Positions 1 through 8,315 of a stretch of 64,000 bases of DNA are shown one piece after another. Made by a program: the position numbers and the translations under genes. The stretch covers positions 248,001 through 312,000 of the forward strand of contig NZ_WTYG01000004.1 of assembly GCF_009828015.1 (NCBI RefSeq), written 5' to 3'. The notes under the pieces were generated by a model. It worked only from the letters and a program-made list of their open reading frames with translations, searched no databases and had not been told where the DNA came from. The stretch comes from Qipengyuania citrea. Its GTDB lineage: Bacteria; Pseudomonadota; Alphaproteobacteria; Sphingomonadales; Sphingomonadaceae. Every line of letters starts with the position of its first letter. The stretch's first letter is position 1.

Positions 1-163
1 GGGGGCGACTGTTCGTGCAGCTAGGCTTGCTTGAACGCTTCATTTGTCGTCGGTGAAGGCGGCGACGGCAGAGATCGACATGGTCGGAACGCCCAGAAAA
101 ATTCTCAGGACCGTTACTTGGGTCCTTCGCGAAGTGCGCTCGCGTAGCTTTAAGGGCGCCCTA
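1..163. other. no supported gene
   Basis: I see no gene with a credible start, ribosome site and family resemblance here. A reading frame entering from the left in frame 1 stops at the TAG at 22-24, so the first bases could be the last codons of a plus-strand gene, but this cannot be shown. The segment lies downstream of the minus-strand cytochrome bd operon. Confidence 0.4.
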
Positions 164-188
164 TCAGGACTTGAGCCAGGTCCTGATA
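162..188 (-). terminator. inverted repeat at the end of the cyd operon
   Basis: A perfect 9-bp stem (TATCAGGAC / GTCCTGATA) with a 9-nt loop spans the last codons and stop of the DUF2474 gene. A short palindrome (AGGGCGCCCT, 153-162) follows. There is no clear T-tract, so it is either a weak terminator or a 3' mRNA-stabilising hairpin. Confidence 0.4.
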
Positions 189-286
189 AGGAAGGCTACC
201 GTTCCCAGCACTGCGACGCTGGCGAGCCAGATTGCTGCCATCCATCCCAGCCGCTGCCACAGCGGGGGATCTTCGGGCTGCCCCAT
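164..286 (-). CDS. DUF2474 small subunit of bd-type oxidase (CydX-like)
   Basis: A 40-residue protein with a polar N-terminus (MGQPEDPPLW) and one transmembrane helix at about residues 14-36. It starts inside the cydB stop codon (TGATG overlap), so it is translationally coupled. DUF2474 proteins are known to follow cyanide-insensitive bd oxidase genes and resemble the CydX stabilising subunit of E. coli. Size, single helix and position all fit. The assignment rests on context plus topology, because the protein is too short for strong sequence evidence. Confidence 0.8.
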   Translation of the reverse strand: MGQPEDPPLWQRLGWMAAIWLASVAVLGTVAFLIRTWLKS

Positions 287-1293
287 CAATGGTAGCCTTC
301 GTCGCCCACCTTGCCGCGAAAGACCCAATAGGCCCAGGCGGTATAGGCGATGATCAGCGGCATGGTGATGGCAACGCCCACCAGCATGAAGATCTGGCTG
401 CGTTCGGGTGCCGCGGCATCCCAGATGGTGACGCCGGGCGGGACGACATAGGGCCACATGGTGAAGCCGAGCCCCGCCATGCCGAAGAAGAACAGCGCCA
501 GGCTGAGCCAAAAGGGCTTGCTGTGGCGCTCGACCGACAGCGAACGCAGCAGGGCGATGGCGATAACTCCGGTCAGGATGGGCACGGGCGCAGCGAGGTA
601 TATCTCCGGCGCCGTCAGCCAGCGATCGGCATATTCGGGGTTGAGGAAGACGTTGTAGAGGCTGACCCCGCCCATCAGCGCGAGGGTGGCCCATGCCGCG
701 CGCTTGCCCATCTGCCGCGCGTGGTGCTGGCCAGGCCCGTCGAGCTTCCATACCAGCCAGGTTGCGCCGAGCAGGGCATAGCCCGCCACCGTGCCGAGCC
801 CGGTCAGCAGCGTATAGGGCGTCAGCCAGTCGAACCAGCTGCCCGCATAGGCGCGGTCGACCACCTCGATCCCCTGCAGCAACGCGCCCAGCGTCATCCC
901 TTGCGCCATCGCCGCGACAAGGCTTCCGCCGGTAAAGGCGGCATCCCACAGCCGCCGATGGCCAGGGTCGCGCCAGCGGTATTCAAAGGCGACTCCGCGA
1001 AAGACCAGCCCCAGCAACATGGCGATGATCAGCGGATAGGTGGCGGGCAGGATCACCGCGTAGGCCAGCGGGAAAGCAGCGAAAAGCCCGCCGCCGCCCA
1101 GCACGAGCCAGGTTTCGTTGCCATCCCAGACCGGGGCGATCGAATTCATCGCGCGGTCGCGTTCGGGCCCGACTTCGAAGGTCGGGAAGAGGATGCCGAT
1201 GCCCAAATCGAACCCGTCCATCACGACATAGGCGAAGACCGCAAAGGCGATGATGAACGCCCAGATCACGGTGAGGTCGAAATTAACGGCCAT
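286..1293 (-). CDS. cydB: cytochrome bd ubiquinol oxidase subunit II (CioB/CydB)
   Basis: A 335-residue membrane protein with about eight or nine hydrophobic helices. The N-terminal motif DGFDLG at residues 26-31 is a hallmark of CydB. With CydA it forms the quinol oxidase in the inner membrane that reduces oxygen to water without pumping protons. The start overlaps the end of cydA by 11 bases and the stop overlaps the DUF2474 start, so the three genes form one operon. The length is usual for the CioB branch. Confidence 0.95.
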   Translation of the reverse strand: MAVNFDLTVIWAFIIAFAVFAYVVMDGFDLGIGILFPTFEVGPERDRAMNSIAPVWDGNETWLVLGGGGLFAAFPLAYAVILPATYPLIIAMLLGLVFRGVAFEYRWRDPGHRRLWDAAFTGGSLVAAMAQGMTLGALLQGIEVVDRAYAGSWFDWLTPYTLLTGLGTVAGYALLGATWLVWKLDGPGQHHARQMGKRAAWATLALMGGVSLYNVFLNPEYADRWLTAPEIYLAAPVPILTGVIAIALLRSLSVERHSKPFWLSLALFFFGMAGLGFTMWPYVVPPGVTIWDAAAPERSQIFMLVGVAITMPLIIAYTAWAYWVFRGKVGDEGYH

Positions 1294-2737
1294 CGGTCGC
1301 CTCCTCCTGATTGCGCGGCAGGGTGCTGGGGTCGCCCGGGTTCTGCGACGGCCCCGGGGTAATGCCGGCGGTACGGATGGGGCCCGTATCGCCGCGCTTG
1401 ACGCCCTTCTCGCCGAGATGGGGCGATTTGCGCATCAGGTGGAGGATATACCACACACCCGCGCCGAAGACCGCGAAATAGACCAGGACGAAGGCCACCA
1501 GCGATGCGCCGACCGCGGGCGCATCGAGCGGGCTGGCTGCATCGGCCGTGCGCAGGAGATTGTAGATCACATAGGGCTGGCGACCGACCTCGGTCGTGAT
1601 CCAGCCGGCCAGCACTGCGACAAAGCCGCTGGGCGCCATGACCAGCGCCGCACGGTGCAGCCATTGCCAGTCGTAGAGCTTGCGCCGGAACCGTGCGGCG
1701 AGGCTCCACAGACCCAGCCCGAGCATGGCGAAGCCGATGCCGACCATGATGCGGAACGACCAGAACACGATGCCGACCGGCGGTTCCTCGTCGTCGGGAA
1801 TGGTGTCGAGCCCGGCGAGCGGGGCATCAAGGTCGTGTTTGAGTATCAGGGAGGACAACTTCGGGATTTCGAGTGCATATTTGACGCGTTTCTCCTCGCT
1901 GTCGGGAATGCCGAACAGGATCAGCGGCGCCCCGTCGGGGTGGCTCTGGTAATGGCCTTCCATTGCCATCACCTTCTGCGGCTGGTGCTCGAGCGTGTTG
2001 ATGCCGTGCATGTCGCCGGCGACGATCTGGATCGGCGCGACGATTGCCGCCATCCACATTGCCATGGAGAACATCTTTCGCGCGTGCAGGTTGGTGCGGT
2101 CGCGCAGCAGGTGCCAAGCGCCGACCCCGCCGACGACGAAGGCAGTCGTGAGATAGGCGGCAGTCACCGTGTGGACCAGGCGATAGGGGAAGCTGGGATT
2201 GAAGATGATCTCGAGCCAGCTGTCACCCGGCAGATATTGTCCGTTGGCGCCGATCTCGTACCCCACCGGCGTCTGCATCCAGCTGTTGACCGACAGGATC
2301 CAGAAAGCGGACACGAAGGTCCCCACCGCGACCATCAGCGTGGCGGCGAAATGGAGCTTCTTTCCGACGCGGTTCATGCCGAACAGCATGACGCCGAGGA
2401 ACCCGGCCTCGAGGAAGAAGGCGGTCAGGACCTCATAGGCCATCAGCGGGCCGATGACGGGGCCGGCAATGTCGGAGAAGACCGACCAGTTGGTGCCGAA
2501 CTGGTAGCTCATCACGATGCCCGAGACGACGCCCATGGCGAAGGCGATGGCAAAGATCTTCAGCCAGTATTTGAACAGGTCGAGATATAGCTGCTTGCCG
2601 GTCTTGAGCCACAGGCCTTCGAGCACTGCGAGAAAGCTGGCGAGCCCGATCGAGAATGCCGGAAAGATGAAGTGGAAGCTCACCGTAAAGGCGAACTGGA
2701 TCCGGGCGAGTAGAAGTGCGTCGACGCCTTCGAACAT
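1283..2737 (-). CDS. cydA: cytochrome bd ubiquinol oxidase subunit I (CioA/CydA)
   Basis: A 484-residue haem-carrying subunit. The start at 2737 is chosen because MFEGVDALLLARIQF aligns with CydA N-termini, His22 in FHFIFP matches the haem ligand, and an AGGGA ribosome site lies just upstream; a longer frame to 2887 has no family support. The C-terminal GRQP..YNLLRTADA segment is characteristic of the short-Q-loop, cyanide-insensitive (CioA) branch. Such oxidases resist cyanide and sulfide, which fits the adjoining sulfide-oxidation genes. It lies 59 bases downstream of the small HTH gene in the same direction. Confidence 0.95.
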   Translation of the reverse strand: MFEGVDALLLARIQFAFTVSFHFIFPAFSIGLASFLAVLEGLWLKTGKQLYLDLFKYWLKIFAIAFAMGVVSGIVMSYQFGTNWSVFSDIAGPVIGPLMAYEVLTAFFLEAGFLGVMLFGMNRVGKKLHFAATLMVAVGTFVSAFWILSVNSWMQTPVGYEIGANGQYLPGDSWLEIIFNPSFPYRLVHTVTAAYLTTAFVVGGVGAWHLLRDRTNLHARKMFSMAMWMAAIVAPIQIVAGDMHGINTLEHQPQKVMAMEGHYQSHPDGAPLILFGIPDSEEKRVKYALEIPKLSSLILKHDLDAPLAGLDTIPDDEEPPVGIVFWSFRIMVGIGFAMLGLGLWSLAARFRRKLYDWQWLHRAALVMAPSGFVAVLAGWITTEVGRQPYVIYNLLRTADAASPLDAPAVGASLVAFVLVYFAVFGAGVWYILHLMRKSPHLGEKGVKRGDTGPIRTAGITPGPSQNPGDPSTLPRNQEEATDGR

Positions 2738-2796
2738 GACTTTTTCCCTATCTCTCTGCCTGTCTAGCGGAGCGGGGGGCTCGGGGCCCGTCCGAT

Positions 2797-2958
2797 TTAC
2801 GCAAGGGGTGTTGCATTGGATCGGCGCTCGGCGCGCCAGCGATAGAAGGTCTTCTCCGAAATTCCGATTTCGCGGCAACTTTCGCATACGCCCCGGCCGG
2901 CGGCAATGAGCGCCGCGATCCGGCGGCAGCGGGCGTCCTTGTCGGGGATGCGCGGCAT
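2797..2958 (-). CDS. 53-aa helix-turn-helix protein with CxxC motif
   Basis: A small protein starting MPRIPDKDAR whose middle (about residues 13-43, ending ISEKTFYRWR) reads as a helix-turn-helix like the N-terminal domain of transposase or phage-terminase small-subunit proteins. It holds three cysteines (11, 25, 28), two forming CESC. It begins inside the SulP stop codon (TGATG), so it is translationally coupled to the sulfur genes and precedes cydA by 59 bases. There is no catalytic transposase domain or flanking inverted repeat. It may be a small regulator of the cyd genes or a domesticated transposase fragment. The function is unknown. Confidence 0.6.
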   Translation of the reverse strand: MPRIPDKDARCRRIAALIAAGRGVCESCREIGISEKTFYRWRAERRSNATPLA

Positions 2959-4781
2959 CAGATCATCCCCCGCGCCATGTCGGAGGGCGGCACCTCGGGC
3001 GGGCCGCCATTGGCCGCAAGCTCGCGAAAGGCGCGGTTCTGCGACAGGAACACCCGGCCGCTGAGCTCGGCGACGAAATCCGTGCGGTTCAACCGGTCCA
3101 TGACCGGCCCCTTGACTTCGGACAGGTGCAATCCGATCCCGGCGTCGGCGAGGCGATGATTGATCGCCTCGAGGCTTTCGAGGCCAGAAGCGTCGATCTC
3201 GTTCACTGCGCTGCACATCAGGATCACGTGGCGGACTGCGGGTCGGTCGGCGACTTCCTCGAGGACATATTCCTCGAGCCAGCGCGCGTTGAGATAGGTC
3301 AGGCTCTCGTCGATGCGGATCGACAGGACGTGCGGCACGGTGAACACGTCATGGCGGTCGATATTGCGGAAATGCTCGGTCTCGGGAACGCGGCCGACGA
3401 TCGCGGCATGCGGGCGGCTGGCGCGCCACAGATAGAGCAGCAGTCCCACCGCTACCCCGGCGATCACACCCAGTTCGACGCCCGCCAGCAGAGTGATGAC
3501 GATGGTCACCATATGCGCGGCGAAATCGGCCTTGGAATAGCGCCACAGCTGGCCCGGTGTCTTCAGGTCGACAAGGCTGAGGACGGCAACGATGATCGTC
3601 GCGGCCAGTGTCGCGATCGGCAGGCTGAACAGCAGCGGTGTCAGGAACAGCCCCGCCAGCGCGATACCCACCGCGGTATAGGCGCCCGCCGCGGGCGTTT
3701 CCGCACCGGCATCGAAATTGACCACCGACCGGGCGAAACCACCGGTGACGGGATAGCCGCCCGAAAAGGCGCTGGCGATGTTGGACGCGCCGAGGCCGAT
3801 CAGTTCCTGGTTCGGCGCGATCCGCTGGCGGCGCTTGGCGGCCAGCGTCTGCGCGACCGACACGCTCTCGACAAAGCCGATGATCGAGATCAGCAGCGCG
3901 GGCACCCACAGTTGGGCAATCAGGTCGGGATTGGTGGAGGGCAGGGCAAATGGCGGTAATCCCTGCGGGATCGCCCCGACGAGGTTGACCCCGCGCGCGC
4001 CGAGGTCGAGCGCGAGCGCCGCCACGATGGTTGCAGCGACAGCGGCAACCGGCCCCGCCTTGGCGACGATATCGGCGGCATGCTGCGTCAGGCCCAGCCT
4101 GACCAGCAGCGGCTTCAACCCCTTGCGCACCCAGAACAGGAACAGCGTGGCGGGCACCCCGATCGCGAGCGTCCAGGGATTGATCTGGTCGATGGCCGCG
4201 GCAATCCCGCCGAGCATGGCGGGCCAGGTATCCCCGCCCGCGCCGACACCCAATATGTGCTTGAGCTGGCTGGTCGCGATCAGGATCCCGCTGGCCGTGA
4301 TGAAGCCGCTGATGACCGGATGCGACAACAGATTGGCAAGGAAGCCCATCCGCAGCAGGCCGAGCACTGCCAGCATGATGCCGGACAGCGCGGCGAGCGT
4401 GATCGCGGCTTCGAGATAGAGCGCCGTGCCCTGCGCTGCCACCGCACCGGCCGCGCTTGCAGTCATCAGCGAAACCACCGCCACCGGCCCCACCGCCAGC
4501 GTGCGGCTGGTCCCGAAGATGGCATAAGCCACCAGCGGCAGGATCGAGGCATAGAGACCCACGACCGGGGGCAGGCCCGCCAGCAGCGCATAGGCCAGGC
4601 TCTGCGGGATCAGCATGATGGTCACGACCACGGCCGCCACCAGATCCCGCGTCAGAACCGCGCCGTTATAGGAGCGGCCCCATTCGAGAATCGGGAAGTA
4701 TTGCGCCAGCGCATGCGCGCGCTGGCGCTGCCCGGGTGCACTTGCCGGTGCTGCGCCGCCTTCGGTGCCGGCCGGTTCCAT
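2958..4781 (-). CDS. SulP family anion transporter with STAS domain
   Basis: A 607-residue permease. Ten or more hydrophobic helices fill roughly residues 40-430, and a C-terminal STAS domain occupies about 450-570. The start at 4781 is chosen over 4817 because it forms a TGATG overlap with the sqr stop, the same coupling seen at three other junctions of this operon. SulP proteins move sulfate, bicarbonate or other anions. Between SQR and the oxidase genes, sulfate or sulfite exchange is the likely role, but the direction cannot be read from sequence. Confidence 0.9.
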   Translation of the reverse strand: MEPAGTEGGAAPASAPGQRQRAHALAQYFPILEWGRSYNGAVLTRDLVAAVVVTIMLIPQSLAYALLAGLPPVVGLYASILPLVAYAIFGTSRTLAVGPVAVVSLMTASAAGAVAAQGTALYLEAAITLAALSGIMLAVLGLLRMGFLANLLSHPVISGFITASGILIATSQLKHILGVGAGGDTWPAMLGGIAAAIDQINPWTLAIGVPATLFLFWVRKGLKPLLVRLGLTQHAADIVAKAGPVAAVAATIVAALALDLGARGVNLVGAIPQGLPPFALPSTNPDLIAQLWVPALLISIIGFVESVSVAQTLAAKRRQRIAPNQELIGLGASNIASAFSGGYPVTGGFARSVVNFDAGAETPAAGAYTAVGIALAGLFLTPLLFSLPIATLAATIIVAVLSLVDLKTPGQLWRYSKADFAAHMVTIVITLLAGVELGVIAGVAVGLLLYLWRASRPHAAIVGRVPETEHFRNIDRHDVFTVPHVLSIRIDESLTYLNARWLEEYVLEEVADRPAVRHVILMCSAVNEIDASGLESLEAINHRLADAGIGLHLSEVKGPVMDRLNRTDFVAELSGRVFLSQNRAFRELAANGGPPEVPPSDMARGMI

Positions 4782-6013
4782 CAGGCTGCGGTCTTGACTT
4801 GCGGCCGTGCCAGCCACTCATGGCCCTTGAGCATGCCGTTCCAGTAGATCCACGGCAGCGCCTCGGACTTGAGCAGCCAGCTGAGCCGGCGCGGACGGGT
4901 GCCGTCGATCAGCCAGGTGGGCAGGCTGGGCAGGAGCTTGCCGCCATACCCGAATTCGGCGAGTACGATCTTGCCGCGTTCGACAGTCAGCGGGCACGAA
5001 CCATAGCCGTCGTAATCGGCGACCGGCTGCTTGCCGTCGAGCACCGCCAGCGCGTTGACCGCGACGATCGGGGCCTGCTTGCGCACGGCGGCTGCGGTCT
5101 TGGCATTGGGGCTCGACCCGGCATCGCCGAGCCCGAAGACATTCGGATAGCGCACATGGCGCAGGGTGATCGGATCGATATCGACGAAGCCGCTTTCGGC
5201 CTGCGCGAGCGGGCTGTCGGCAACGAACGTCGGGGCGACTTGCGGGGGAACGACATGGAGCATGTCGAACGCGACCGTTTCCTCACCGGCTTCGGTTTTG
5301 AACGTGGCGGTCTTTGCCGGTCCGTCGACCGCGACAAGTGTTTGGTTGAGCTTGAGGTCGATGCCGTATTTCTCGACATATTCCATCAGCGCGGGGACGT
5401 ATTCCTTGACACCGAACAGCACTCCGCCGGCATTGCGGAACTCGACATCGATATCGCCCAGCACGCCGCGATCGGCCCAGGCGTCGCACGACAGGTACAT
5501 CGCCTTCTGCGGTGCGCCCGCGCATTTGATCGGCATCGGCGGCTGGCTGAAGATCGCCCGGCCTGATCTGAGCGTACGAACGAGGTTCCAGGTGTAGGGC
5601 GCCAGGTCGTAGCGATAGTTCGAAGTGACGCCATTGCGCCCGAGCGTCTGCTCCAGTCCCTCGATCTGTTCCCAGGCGAGCCGTATGCCCGGTGCAACGA
5701 TCAGCAGCCGATAGGCGATCGTGCTGCCATCGCGCAGCGTAAGCTGGTTGTCTTCGGGCTGGAAGGTCGCCGCCGCCTGCCGGATCCAGCGGGTGCGTTT
5801 GGGCATGACGCTGGCCATCGGGCGGCAGGTCACGGGCGCATCGAACACCCCGCCGCCGACCATGGTCCAGCCGGGCTGGTAATAGTGGTGTTCGCTCGGT
5901 TCGACGATGGCAATGTCGAGCAGGGGCCGTCGCTTGAGCAGCGATGCGGCGGTGGCGATGCCGGCCGCGCCGCCACCGATGATAACCACTTCGTGCGTGT
6001 AGCTGTGTGCCAT
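4781..6013 (-). CDS. sqr: sulfide:quinone reductase, type II-like
   Basis: A 410-residue FAD-dependent pyridine-nucleotide-disulfide family enzyme. The N-terminal GGGAAG motif (residues 13-18) binds FAD. Cys164 (PIKCAG), Cys176 and Cys340 (GYGSCP) are placed like the redox cysteines of the human-SQOR-like class. It oxidises sulfide to a persulfide or sulfane sulfur at the inner membrane and reduces quinone. The start at 6013 has a GGAG ribosome site and a clean N-terminus MAHSYTHEVVIIGGG. The neighbours (persulfide dioxygenase-like enzyme, YeeE pair, bd oxidase) support sulfide oxidation rather than NADH dehydrogenase function. Confidence 0.9.
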   Translation of the reverse strand: MAHSYTHEVVIIGGGAAGIATAASLLKRRPLLDIAIVEPSEHHYYQPGWTMVGGGVFDAPVTCRPMASVMPKRTRWIRQAAATFQPEDNQLTLRDGSTIAYRLLIVAPGIRLAWEQIEGLEQTLGRNGVTSNYRYDLAPYTWNLVRTLRSGRAIFSQPPMPIKCAGAPQKAMYLSCDAWADRGVLGDIDVEFRNAGGVLFGVKEYVPALMEYVEKYGIDLKLNQTLVAVDGPAKTATFKTEAGEETVAFDMLHVVPPQVAPTFVADSPLAQAESGFVDIDPITLRHVRYPNVFGLGDAGSSPNAKTAAAVRKQAPIVAVNALAVLDGKQPVADYDGYGSCPLTVERGKIVLAEFGYGGKLLPSLPTWLIDGTRPRRLSWLLKSEALPWIYWNGMLKGHEWLARPQVKTAA

Positions 6014-6036
6014 GCCAGATCTCCGGTTTGCGGGTG

Positions 6037-6450
6037 CTATTCGGCCAGTTGCGATGCGAGCGCGGACAGGTCGTAACCCGCGGCGCCGGCTTGCTCGAGG
6101 CGGTCGGCTACGCTCACTCCTTCGGGATTGGCGAGCGCATCGAGCGTGATCGAACGGGTGCCGGTGCGACAATAGGCGAGCACCTTGCCGCCGGCTTCGC
6201 GGCGGACCTGCCCGAAGGCGGCAACCGCTTCGGCAGGAAATGCGCCGCCGGCAACGGGGATATGGTGGAAGCGCATGCCGGCGCTTTCCGCCGCCGCGCG
6301 CATGACTTCCGCGGCGGGCTGGTCATCGTCCTCGCCATCGGGGCGGTTGCAGACCAGCACGCTGAACCCGTCCTGGACCAATGCCGGCAGCGCTTCGGGC
6401 GAAAGCTGCGGAGCCACTGCAAAGCGATCGGTGACGCGTTTGTAGGTCAT
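6037..6450 (-). CDS. TIGR01244 family protein (Blh N-domain-like phosphatase/sulfurtransferase fold)
   Basis: A 137-residue protein with a protein-tyrosine-phosphatase-like fold. It shows a conserved Cys34 (VLVCNRPDGE) and a P-loop-like CRTGTR at residues 94-99. In many bacteria this domain is fused to or encoded beside a persulfide-dioxygenase metallo-beta-lactamase domain (Blh) and an SQR, and it is thought to handle sulfane sulfur. Its start overlaps the stop of the upstream YeeE gene (ATGA), and it lies 23 bases before sqr. The reaction is not established. Confidence 0.85.
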   Translation of the reverse strand: MTYKRVTDRFAVAPQLSPEALPALVQDGFSVLVCNRPDGEDDDQPAAEVMRAAAESAGMRFHHIPVAGGAFPAEAVAAFGQVRREAGGKVLAYCRTGTRSITLDALANPEGVSVADRLEQAGAAGYDLSALASQLAE

Positions 6451-6869
6451 GCCGATTTCGCTTCGAACAACCGGACCAGCGCCATGCCCGCCAGCATCGC
6501 GGCGACGAATATTGCGGCCGCACCCGGTTCGATCACCAGAGCGGCAATTCCGGGGCCGGGGCACAGGCCGGCGACGCCCCAGCCAATTCCGAACAAGGCG
6601 GCTCCGCCGATCAGGCGCGGCGTGAGATCGGCGCGGGTGGGAAGGTGGAAGGCCTCGGCCAGCCACGGCGTCTGCATCCGCGGAACCGCTCGCCAGACGA
6701 TTGCCATGACGAGCACTGCCCCGCCCATCACGAAAGCGAGCGTCGGATCCCACGCGCCGAACAGGTCGAGGAAGCCGCGTACGCGCGCCGGGTCGGTCAT
6801 TCCGCCAAGTGCTAGACCGGCGCCGAACAGCGTACCCGAAACGAGGGCGGGGAGGGCGGGGCGGGTCAT
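6447..6869 (-). CDS. YeeE/YedE half protein (DUF6691)
   Basis: A 140-residue membrane protein with about four hydrophobic segments and the conserved GLCPGPG motif near residues 101-107. It matches the shorter partner of split YeeE/YedE transporters (PmpB-like). YeeE family proteins carry thiosulfate or related sulfur species through the membrane by conserved cysteines. Both ends form 4-base ATGA overlaps with neighbours, so it is made together with the other half protein just upstream. Confidence 0.85.
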   Translation of the reverse strand: MTRPALPALVSGTLFGAGLALGGMTDPARVRGFLDLFGAWDPTLAFVMGGAVLVMAIVWRAVPRMQTPWLAEAFHLPTRADLTPRLIGGAALFGIGWGVAGLCPGPGIAALVIEPGAAAIFVAAMLAGMALVRLFEAKSA

Positions 6870-7315
6870 CGCAGCACCTCCATGCCCAGCGCATTCATCG
6901 CGGCGACAGTGGCGATGCCCGCCGCCATGAAGGTCAGCGTGGCAACGATCGAGCGGGCGGACAGGCGGCTGACGCCGCAGACCCCGTGACCGCTGGTGCA
7001 CCCGCTGCCCAGCCGCGTCCCGATACCCACCAGCAGGCCCGCGACAATCAGGACCGGGGCGCTGGCGAAGCGGGCTTCGATACCGCCTTGCAGCATGGAC
7101 ACGACCAGCGCGCCAAGCGGTAGCCCGATAACGAATGTCCAGGCTCCGCTGCGGGCAATGCCGCTGCCGCCCAGCCCCGCAGCCTTGGCCGCAATCCCGG
7201 AAACGCCTGCAATACGGCCCAGGCCAAGCAGCATGACGGCTGCAGCAAGGCCAATCAGCACGCCGCCCGCAAGGCCGGCAAGCGGGGCCGCCTCGGGATA
7301 GCCCGGCAGTGTCAT
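6866..7315 (-). CDS. YeeE/YedE half protein (sulfur transport)
   Basis: A 149-residue membrane protein with the signature GSGCTSGHGVCG at about residues 100-111, the cysteine-bearing motif of the YeeE/YedE family. With the downstream 140-residue protein it makes up one full-length YeeE equivalent in two chains (PmpA/PmpB arrangement). The stop of the upstream metallo-beta-lactamase gene overlaps its start (ATGA). The likely role is import or export of thiosulfate or another sulfane-sulfur species. Confidence 0.88.
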   Translation of the reverse strand: MTLPGYPEAAPLAGLAGGVLIGLAAAVMLLGLGRIAGVSGIAAKAAGLGGSGIARSGAWTFVIGLPLGALVVSMLQGGIEARFASAPVLIVAGLLVGIGTRLGSGCTSGHGVCGVSRLSARSIVATLTFMAAGIATVAAMNALGMEVLR

Positions 7316-8241
7316 ACCGCGTTCACCGGGATCTTGATGTAACTGACGCCATTATCTTCCGGTTCGGGCAACCGCCCGCCACGGATGTTGACCTGCACCG
7401 AAGGCATGATCAGCTTGGGCATGTCCAGGGTCTTGTCGCGGCTGGTCCGCATGGCGACGAAGTCTTCCTCGGTGACGCCGTCCTTCACATGGACGTTTTC
7501 CTCGCGCTGCTGCTTGACCGTGGTCTCCCAGGCATATTCGTCGCGGCCCGGCGCCTTGTAGTCATGGCACAGGAACAGGCGGGTTTCGTCGGGAAGCGAC
7601 AGCAGGCGCCGGATCGAGCGGAACAGTTCGTGTGCATCACCGCCGGGGAAGTCGGCGCGTGCGGTGCCGAAATCGGGCATGAAGATCGTGTCGCCGACAA
7701 AGGCCGCATCACCGATGATGAAGGCCATGTCCGCGGGCGTATGTCCGGGCACGTGCAGCGCGATGCCCTCGAGCTCGCCAAGGGCAAAGCTTTCGCCATC
7801 GTCGAACAGCTTGTCGAACTGCGATCCGTCGCGCTCGAAATCGGTACCGGCGTTGAACAGCTTGCCGAACACTTCCTGCACGCGGATGATCTCGCGGCCG
7901 ATCGCCAGCTTGCCACCCAGCCTTTCCTGCAGATAGGGCGCCGCCGAGATATGATCGGCATGCGCATGCGTCTCGATCAGCCAGGTAACTTTCAAATTAT
8001 TCGAAGTGACATATTCGATAATTCGATCGGCGGAGCCGTTCGAAGTCCGGCCCGAGGCCGCTTCGAAGTCGAGCACCGAGTCGATGATCGCCGCTTCTGC
8101 AGTCTTTGGGTCATGCACGACGTAGGATATGGTGTTGGTGGCTTCGTCGAAGAAGCCGGCGATCGACGGACGGCGCGTCTTATCGTCGCGGGCGCGCCCG
8201 ATCTGCTGCGTGGCGTGGGCGAGTGGTTGGTCGGTGGCCAT
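7312..8241 (-). CDS. MBL-fold hydrolase, persulfide dioxygenase-like (Blh/ETHE1-related)
   Basis: A 309-residue metallo-beta-lactamase fold protein. THAHADH at residues 91-97, VPGHTP and VGDTIF supply the metal ligands and match the persulfide dioxygenase/Blh group that oxidises glutathione persulfide to sulfite. It is the first gene of the minus-strand sulfur operon, with a GGAG ribosome site before the ATG at 8241. Upstream lies an AT-rich divergent promoter with an inverted repeat suited to the ArsR regulator. Rhodanese or phosphatase function sits in separate genes here rather than fused. Confidence 0.88.
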   Translation of the reverse strand: MATDQPLAHATQQIGRARDDKTRRPSIAGFFDEATNTISYVVHDPKTAEAAIIDSVLDFEAASGRTSNGSADRIIEYVTSNNLKVTWLIETHAHADHISAAPYLQERLGGKLAIGREIIRVQEVFGKLFNAGTDFERDGSQFDKLFDDGESFALGELEGIALHVPGHTPADMAFIIGDAAFVGDTIFMPDFGTARADFPGGDAHELFRSIRRLLSLPDETRLFLCHDYKAPGRDEYAWETTVKQQREENVHVKDGVTEEDFVAMRTSRDKTLDMPKLIMPSVQVNIRGGRLPEPEDNGVSYIKIPVNAV

Positions 8242-8260
8242 CGGACTTACTCCAATAAAT

Positions 8261-8275
8261 TACATAAACTATGTA
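8261..8275. promoter_or_regulatory. candidate ArsR operator in divergent promoter
   Basis: A perfect inverted repeat TACATA-AAC-TATGTA in an AT-rich patch between the divergent sulfur operon and the peroxiredoxin-arsR pair. Many ArsR/SmtB regulators bind 12-2-12-like AT-rich palindromes overlapping the promoter, and BigR-type regulators control SQR/Blh operons from such a position. The binding partner is inferred. Confidence 0.5.
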
Positions 8276-8315
8276 TATGTATTGCACTATTGATGTCAAG
8301 TGGTAGGAAGGCGCA

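Noticed and set aside
232..2590. long plus-strand frames opposite cydB and cydA
   Set aside because: These are antisense products rich in Arg, Gly, Asp and His without family resemblance; the minus-strand oxidase genes explain the region.
2797..2958. insertion sequence remnant
   Set aside because: The small HTH protein resembles a transposase N-terminal domain, but no catalytic domain, inverted repeats or target duplication are visible, and it is exactly coupled to SulP. I kept it as a gene.
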